DNA of 64,000 nt from Capitulum mitella (Eukaryota; Arthropoda; Thecostraca; Pollicipedomorpha; Pollicipedidae): positions 248,001-312,000 of the forward strand of contig CP099842.1 in the NCBI GenBank assembly GCA_030062745.1, in the 5' to 3' direction. The position numbers and the translations under genes are program-made. Positions 57,463-64,000 of this stretch are shown piece after piece (the stretch's first letter is position 1; each line of letters opens with the position of its first letter). The notes under the pieces were generated by a model. It was given only the letters and a program-made list of their open reading frames with translations, made no database searches and was not told where the DNA came from.

Positions 57463-59868
57463 CCCAATACGCTATGGGGGATGGGCTTGATATGTCCCCT
57501 CCGTTTTTATTTTTTGCTCGCCATTTCCAGGGTTTTAAAGGCAGCTCCACAAAACCAGCTTACTTTTCCCAGCTATTTCACCTGCGTGTAATGTCAGATT
57601 TTTATCACTTCATTTCTCCCGCTGGTGGGGCCAGGCCTCGTTTTTGGGCAAAACCTCAGGACATTTTTGTTACTGTTGAGCGTAAAAGAAAATAGCTGCC
57701 AAAAATATGTTTTCAGATACAGCCTGAAATGCTATATGAAAGTATAGGAAAATAATTGAGTAAACACACAAAAATGTTTTTGCCAACCTAAGGTTACTTC
57801 AAAAAGGTCAATCCCAGGCCAAAATTCAAAACGTGATTTTATGTGTATGTTCTTCGCAAAATTTTTAAATAAAAAAACACGGGAGATATAAAGGTCGAAA
57901 CCGTGCTCGCTTCCTGTGTTCAGGTTTCAAGTCGACGTGAGGTAGGACCAAGGAACTATGGCCTAAAACATTAAGGACCAGACTCTATATCACGATGGTC
58001 ATGAACAGGAGTTCTAAAAACTTACTCCATTCAAATGATTGGGAAAGTTCTCAAACACTACGAAATGAACCCAAGGTCATTCCATGCCGCTTTGAGGTCA
58101 TCCGAGGTCATTCGAGGTCAACGGTCGCAAACTTGCCTAATAAACATGTCTCATGACAGTTTCCAATTTTTCATACCCCTGGCGCGGCCTGACCCAACGT
58201 TGTGCGAACAATGTAATATGATGTGTGCTCCTGAATTATAAAGCGATTAGTAAAAGCTGAAAACGTAAACTAATATGTTAAGCCAGTTTTGAACAAAAGA
58301 AACATTTCTCCCATCTTCCAAGACCTGCGAATACCCATGGATTTTTCTTAACCCGCGCACGACCGTCGGTCCGTTGCGATCATGCACGACTGGGGGGGGG
58401 GGGCAGTTGGCCAACCTCCCTCTAACTCGAACGGTTGGTCACACAATAAAATAAGCATACCGTTGGAAAGCTTGTGACGAGTAGAGCTCGAAACTGGTCT
58501 CATTTTTAGTTTTAGATAATATGTAAGCAATTTACGCCCTATATATATTTTCTCGTAGCCAACTGCATGAGACCGAGAAATGGCCTGAATCTCAAGGGCT
58601 GTGACTGATAACGCATAGGTAAAGGCACCAGCGCACAAGTAAAGGGCCGCAAATGCCGATACACATCTAATTTCCCAGATTTGTTCAATATATACGACAA
58701 AACGTCGAGTTAAAGACATGGCAATTCTCGCGCCGGCTGTTGGCGTGCGCCGCAGCCGTATGCAGTAAGAAATTTACGGAAACTAATTTTAACGTTCATT
58801 TATTTTCGCGAAAAAAAACCTATCCATGTAAATTTTACTGATCTTAGTGGTTCTTGCGATGGTTCTTCATGCTTAAATTTTGGAAAAATTCATTAGTTAC
58901 CAATCTGCACAATTGGCGTAGCTTTATTCACTGCAGCCTGTTTACTTCCAAAATATGCTATTTTTCAAACGTTTTGAGACTCCTGGTATTACTTGCGTCT
59001 GTGCAAGCTAGTTCTGCCATTTTCTACCCATTCTGAGTAATTCATCACCGATTTTGACGGTGGTACATTTTGGCTCACTACAGTTATTCGTGACCTGACC
59101 TCAGGTCAATGGCTGAAAGTCATTGATACTTTGCCCAATGACGGTAACTAGATGTCTGTTTCACTCCACACTAAAAATGTTATGAAATATTCCTTCAATT
59201 TCTGAAGAAAACGACATGTCTTAAAAATGGGCTTGACCTTAGGTCAATGGGCCGGAAAATTCCGAAAAATCTGAGATGGTAGATTTGTTGCATCTATCAC
59301 AATCACTAATCCCTGAAAGTATTATTGAGATATCTTGTTTTCCGAAAAAGTTACATGGAGCTAAATTTTTTTGGACATAGGCCTGTTTGACCTGACCTAG
59401 GTCAGGCACCTGACCAAATCTGAGGTCAAAATTTTGACGCAAGATGTAAAAATGATGAAGCAAAAAACACACGAAGTTTCGTGACTCTGTGTTTGTTCGT
59501 GCTCTCGCAATTCCAGAAAAACCTCAGTGGGGTGGTCAACTGCCCCCCCCCAGTCGGGGGCGGGTTAAAATTCTAAACGTGTGAACTACATGGGAAGTTC
59601 CATCGATTAGCTCTCAATTCGCGCCATTGCAGGAAAATCGGTGAAGAAAGATCGGAGATCGGGGTAACAACAAGTCGAAAAGGCCTCTTTCTGGCCTTTT
59701 TTATCCCCTGTATTCAAGAGAGATTTTCGGAACTTCTTGGATGAAAATGTAATTTACGTCACGGGAAATCCACTACCGTTTTTATGATCAGATCGGACAG
59801 GCTGTTTCCGAAGTGTCAGTGGGAGAGGTTCGAGTAAGCCTCCCCCTCTCATACGGGAATGCATGCTG
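57463..59868 (+). mobile_element. TTAA-type MITE, family 1, copy G, interrupted by a family-2 element
   Basis: Starts after TTAA (57459-57462) with CCCAATACGC, then the family-1 landmark TTGCTCGCCATTTCCAGGG. It runs to 58351, where a complete family-2 copy is inserted, and resumes at 59565 for about 300 bases to CTCATACGGGAATG. Without the insert it would be about 1.2 kb. The right end is decayed. Half-site arrays (GAGGTCATCCGAGGTCATTC) lie at 58080-58115. Confidence 0.75.
58352..59564 (+). mobile_element. TTAA-type MITE, family 2, copy 2 (nested)
   Basis: Flanked by TTAA at 58348-58351 and 59565-59568. Starts CCCGCGCACGACCG and ends CAGTCGGGGGCGGG. Length 1213. Matches copy 1 (6410-7611) throughout, for example GTTGGAAAGCTTGTGACGAG near both starts. 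Its insertion in copy G shows that family 2 was active after that family-1 insertion. Confidence 0.9.
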
Positions 59869-61555
59869 CCATTTTGGGCACGGAAATATTGTTAAACGGG
59901 TGCCATTATTTGGTCTAAATCAGTGATCCAAAATGTATGCAAACACGGGTCAAACTTCAAAATGATACATTCAGTCCCACCCTTGAAGATTATCATGTTC
60001 AATCGGCTACGTCTTTAACATCAATGCAATGAAATTGAAAAGCCGTGAAGTAATTAGCCATACATAGCCTTAAATACACAAGACACCATGATACAAGACT
60101 TGGCGTTAACCGCTTTCGCGTCTTCTGTATTCACCCTTGACAGACTCCATAAACTTTACAGTCCAAATGGATGGTGAATGGTCATAAATGTCAGACGCTG
60201 AAATCGCAGAATTGTCAAATATTGGCTTACAGCACCAACAATTGACCTTTATGGACCTGACACGTAGGAACATCTGAATCCCTCTCGAGTCATGTAGGAG
60301 ATTGCACTTTGTGTAGAGTTCGTGGAAAAATGCATATGAAAATATGAAGCAAATTTTACCTTAATGGCGCAAGCGGTTTCCATTTGCCTCCAGAAAAACG
60401 ATGGGATGTCGAAGCAGTCCCTGCATGAACATCAATGTGCAAAGAACTGCAGGTAGTTTTATGCTGGTCAGAGGAGCTTCGTGCTATGCTCTTCAGAAGT
60501 CCGACACACTGCTTGGTATGCTCGTTATTTTGCTAACAAGCACAGAAAACCGAAAGAAAAACATTCTGGTATATTTCTGGACAACTGGGATTCACTGTTA
60601 TCAGTGCCATCATTATTTTCTTACTAACAAGCGACAGCTCAAGATCGAACAATGCCACTAGGGGCCCATCTAACAATCAGTTCCTGTCATCGGCTGACGC
60701 AGCATGAGACGCTGCACGAATGCGCCTGACAGCGGGCCTAATTGCTGCACCGTCACAGCCGAGTGCGCCCTAACACCGGCCGCGCTGCCCGTTCCGGACG
60801 GCTGCGGCGCGCCCAGACCCTATCGTCGGCGGCCGGCGCTGAAGAATCGGCCCTCTTGTAGCGGTCCGCCCGAGCGTCAGCGCCCCGACGTGCCGACATC
60901 GGGCGGGCGGCGCGACCGCGTCATGCCGCGGCGTCACACGGCGCCGCCTGCTTCGACTGCCGCCCGTTACGCGGCTCTGTCTGCGTCCCTCTGAGGCTGC
61001 CGCGTGCAGGCCGCGACCGCAGCGGCGGCGCCGCTCTTCACGGCCGGGCGCGTCCCGCCGGCCTGCTGCATTGTCCGCGAGCCGCCGCCGCTCAGAACGG
61101 GCAGCGGTACGCGGCGCCGCAGTCCGCCGACGGCCCCAGGGCACGGGTCAGCGCCGAGGTCACCGGGCGAGCGTCCGACGCGCACAGGAGCCAGGCTCGG
61201 GCGGCCAGGCCGGCCCAGCCGCTGGAGACGGACCGCCGCCGTTACAGCTCGTGATGGGCTGCGTGGCTGGGAGTGACGGCGCACGGACAATACGACGCCA
61301 CGGTAACCTGAACCTTTAAGGCATGTCATGATTTAGGAAAATGCCAACGTAATCGAATCGGAAAACCTCATTGAAACACCGGAAACTTCCCGGGAAAACT
61401 GTTGCAAGGGCTTATAAGGCGTGTCCGAGTGTCAGTGTCTGTTTGAATATTGTTAGACTCCGACGACACTGAATGGCTAGGGTAAAAACGACTGAAAAAG
61501 ACAGTCCGTCGTCTCCGTCTCGAACTCTTCGGGACGGAGAGCATGCACGCTTCAC
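59869..61555. other. Intergenic stretch with CpG island, 3' of PN9
   Basis: AT-rich to about 60680, then a strong CpG-rich block to about 61280 with open frames in most phases and no convincing product. PN9 is transcribed toward this region, so its further exons may lie here, unrecognised. Confidence 0.35.
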
Positions 61556-62052
61556 CTGATGATCAGCTGCGAGGCTCTTCCGATCCCAGACTGCTGGGCC
61601 GCAGCCGCCGACTCGCAGACCAGCCTGCCGACGCACCTCTCCAGCAACTGGGCGTCTGATGACGTCACGACCGAGAAGCAGCGTTGGCCGGCGAGCGACC
61701 TGCCGATCATGTTCTGATTGGTGTTCATGTTGTCCGCTTGGTTCGTGTTCAGGTTGTTGTTGTTGTTGTCGTTGTTGTTGTTATTGTTGTTGTTATTGTT
61801 GTTGTTGTTGTTGACGTTGTTCACCAGGTTGATGACCACGTTGGAGATGACGACCATGAAGCTGAGGAAGCCGAAGACGGACATGCCGCCGCCGGTGCCG
61901 GGGGTGGGGTCGGGCGCCGGGCAGGCGGTCGGGTCGGTCAGCGCACCGGATGAATCCATCGGCATGTAGACGTAGGAGCGCTGCTGTAGCGCGGCGCTGG
62001 AGCTGCGGCAGCAGGCCAGCAGCACCGGCAGACAGACGGCCGCTCGGCGCAT
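61556..62052 (-). CDS. PN9: poly-Asn protein with C-x5-C-E region, signal to Cys region in one exon (3' end open)
   Basis: The ATG at 62052 opens a signal peptide (MRRAAVCLPVLLACCRSSSA). SYVYMPMDSSG matches the VMYLPVG motif. Then come a Pro/Thr spacer, MSVFGFLSFMVVISNVVINL, VNNVN and about 13 Asn, DNNNNNLNTNQ, NMNTNQNMIGRSLAGQR (equivalent to the PN7 exon join), and SDAQLLERCVGRLVCESAAA. The exon ends SQLII plus AG|GTGAAG in phase 2. An acceptor-like CCTGTTCATCAG lies 17 bases before the ATG, suggesting a spliced 5' UTR. This is the clearest single exon showing the whole architecture. Function unknown. Confidence 0.8.
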
Positions 62053-63102
62053 GGCCGCAGGGGGCTGACTGATGAACAGGATTGGGATGACTGAGGGATG
62101 AGAAGACGCTGGTGGGCCGGTTGAAAGTGCGCGTGAGGAAGTGGAGAAATGACGTCACGACACAGCACTACTACGTGTTTTGGGTGGACTGAATTTGCCC
62201 GTGAGGAGGATTTCCGCACGGAGGGCACTGGAAGAGAGCGTCCACGGCAGAAAACCTGCCAAAAAGGAGCCCGCATGTCATAGTCTCAACAGAACAAGCG
62301 AGTAAACAAACAAACGAACAAAAACACTACCGGAGTGGTCGCTGTCAAGGGGCTGTCAGTGCCTGGGCCGCATTTGACAGCGCCACTCGGGCTGAACTCT
62401 GGTCATTTTTTGGCAAAAATATGAGTTGTCAGGCTAAATAGTTAATTTGATATTACGTAACGGGCAAGCGTTTGGTATTTGGACAAACATTAAAGAGCTT
62501 TTTATTACTAGAAAACCCAAACGTTGTGGATACGCACACAAAAATTCTGCTTAATATCCCGTATTATCAGTCGACATTGCTGCCATAGCAAAAATGGATG
62601 CTCGAAAGTTTACAACGAAATGTGTAAAAAAAGAAGTCTGAATTTACCGAAACGATGTGTTGTTGGTCATTTCCCATTGATGGGTATAGCCAGGCCGAAT
62701 TTATAAAACACCAGTAATTCGTTGGAGATCAAATGAGATGTCAGCCATGCTGACCAGGGCAGAAGAAGCGGACGGAGTCGCTCAATGGCGTCTGAGAAGA
62801 GGGAACTCTCATTCGGGCTGTTACGAACAAAGTGTTGGTGTGTCCAAATATTTACTAGCCTTGAGACTGCATCATTCGGAGTTACGTCCCAGCACTATCT
62901 AAAATTTATCATTTAAGTACGAGAAAAGGATAAGGACACCAAATATAAAGTGTCATGGTAACACTCAGATAGGAAAAGGGCCCAAAACACTCTCTAGAGA
63001 CCACTGTTCTGACGAATTAGGACACGTGAGGGAGTCGACGTTATGACAGCCGAAGGAAGCTGTTTTCATCCATAGCGGAAGTGATACGCCATGCAGCCGG
63101 GG
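62053..63102. other. Intergenic stretch 5' of PN9
   Basis: The first ~200 bases are moderately GC-rich and probably hold the PN9 promoter and 5' UTR. The rest is AT-rich with no gene seen. Confidence 0.4.
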
Positions 63103-63340
63103 CTACTTCCTCTGGTCAGGGGGAGGCATCCCACAGGAGAGGCAACGTCGCCCCACCGGCACGTTTCCCTGGAAGTTTCTGATGTGGGTGGCCATCTCGC
63201 CGAGAGGAGTGACTCGACCCGTCAGAGGCTCTGGTGAGAAAGGTCGGAAGCCAATGTGGGCTCCGCCACCTATCGTAACAGGGGTGCCGTTTTGTTTTCT
63301 TTTGAGAGGGTCCTGGCCTACCCAAAGTTAATTTGAGCCC
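63103..63340 (-). CDS. Unrecognised open frame, possible exon or transposon piece
   Basis: About 78 codons open on the minus strand. It includes GTPVTIGGGAHIGFRPFSP, LTGRVTPLGEMATHIRNF, QGNVPVGRRCLSCGMPPPDQ and RK before TAG. The composition is protein-like, the one ATG is internal, and an in-frame TAA closes the upstream side. CLSCG could be part of a zinc-binding knuckle. I cannot name a family; a LINE or other transposon ORF fragment is possible. Confidence 0.3.
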
Positions 63341-63663
63341 CCTATGCTGGTTTGCCCCCCCCCTCAATATATACTGCCCATTTTAAAATGAAATGGGTAA
63401 TAGTAACGAAAAGAGCATCCGCACTAGACAAGAGATAGGCAACAAGTAAGAAATATAGTCTAAAGCGATGTATTTGATAAACAGTGACAAAAACTTATAA
63501 ATTTCCGTCGGTCAAAATAAAGTGGCCTAAATCCGTTCAAAAACCCCATTTGGTGGAGGTAAGATTGTCGGGCCCTTGGCTCAGTCCCCTTCCTCATCCA
63601 TGCACAGAAATCGACGTCCCTGTATCACAGCAAGTGTCAGAGAGAGCTTCATAGCTATACACT
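63341..63663. other. Short intergenic stretch
   Basis: No feature is seen beyond a C-run at about 63355-63363. Confidence 0.35.
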
Positions 63664-63666
63664 ACT

Positions 63667-63990
63667 ATTCCCATAGCTCAACACTACTCCGATGGTGATG
63701 ATATGGTTTGGTCGGACTTGGCTGCAGCTCACTGCGTCCGAGGTACGCTACACTTGCTGCAGGAGGCAAACGTGCCGGTTATAGGCCGTGTAGAAAACCA
63801 CGCAGTGCGTCCCTCTGCAAATTTTCGAGGTTTCGCCGAAAAGGAAACCCGCCAGACTGGTTGGGTGGCCACCTCTGACCTTGAAGTGAAGCGCTTTATC
63901 CGGGTTGTAATGCCATACATTGATGAGGTCCCGCGAAATATGATGGAGGTGAGGTCGACGAGCGCGCGAGAGCCGCAGACCGTTTCATTG
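63667..63990 (+). pseudogene. Tc1/mariner-like transposase C-terminal relic
   Basis: The frame reads QHYSDGDDMVWSDLAAAHC, then LQEANVPVIGRVENH, NFRGFAEKETRQTGWVATSD and VVMPYIDEVPRNMMEVRSTS. It aligns by eye with the DDE domain of Tc1/mariner-type transposases (FWPDLASxHY, ENNVPFV, RPIENFWG, GWxA). The catalytic Glu region RPIEN reads RPSAN, so the enzyme is dead. The N-terminal half is not found upstream in the window and the frame runs almost to the window edge. Confidence 0.55.
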
Positions 63991-64000
63991 TGAGCAAACT

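Noticed and set aside
60770-61329. Several overlapping frames rich in Arg, Ala and Gly
   Set aside because: Open in nearly all phases because the block is CpG-rich. No codon-level sign of a protein.

Overview
The window is eukaryotic nuclear DNA: split genes with GT-AG introns, long AT-rich intergenic stretches, many microsatellites and several classes of animal transposon. The GC-rich, CpG-rich exons against an AT-rich background, the (TA)n tracts and the protein features point to an arthropod. A crustacean such as a barnacle would fit, but that is inference only.

The main content is a cluster of small secreted-type genes that share one architecture and that I do not recognise as a named family. 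Nine exons, on both strands from 9.4 kb to 62 kb, carry a hydrophobic segment (consensus like FGFLSFLLxxxNxVINI) followed directly by NNIN and a poly-asparagine tract. A tenth copy at 31.7-32.1 kb keeps the hydrophobic segment but has no poly-N. Several members start with a good signal peptide, some have a VMYLPVG-like motif upstream, and most have a basic cleavage-like motif (GRRRR, MKRS, GRS) just after the poly-N. The longest ones continue into a helical region with C-x5-C-E (CITRLVCE, CVPRIVCE, CVGRLVCE). Four end at a splice donor in the same phase (AG|GT splitting an Arg codon). In order: PN1 (-, 9.4-10.2 kb), PN2 (-, 13.5-14.5), PN3 (+, 14.7-15.9, head-to-head with PN2), PN4 (+, 21.7-23.8), PN5b and PN5a (-, 31.7-32.5), PN6 (-, 37.0-37.5), PN7 (+, 43.1-43.9), PN8 (+, 53.7-54.4) and PN9 (-, 61.6-62.1). 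A separate two-exon gene for a ~93-residue secreted peptide is predicted at 19.96-20.70 kb.

The second layer is transposons. Seven copies of a ~1.2 kb non-autonomous element with TTAA target sites and CCCTATTCCCGG inverted ends (piggyBac-like in form) and two copies of a second ~1.2 kb TTAA family fill much of the space between genes. One family-2 copy sits nested inside a family-1 copy. Family 1 carries arrays of AGGTCA half-sites. Relics of other elements are a Crypton/DUF3504 recombinase (8.1-9.0 kb), inverted Penelope-like GIY-YIG fragments (25.9-26.6 kb) and two dead Tc1/mariner transposase tails (48.5 and 63.7 kb).

The rest is AT-rich sequence in which I see no genes, plus CpG-rich islands at 24.6-25.0, 38.5-38.8, 40.6-41.1, 41.9-42.2 and 60.7-61.3 kb that may be promoters or unassigned first exons. 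Exon models come from reading splice signals and phase only; 3' exons of most family members were not found.
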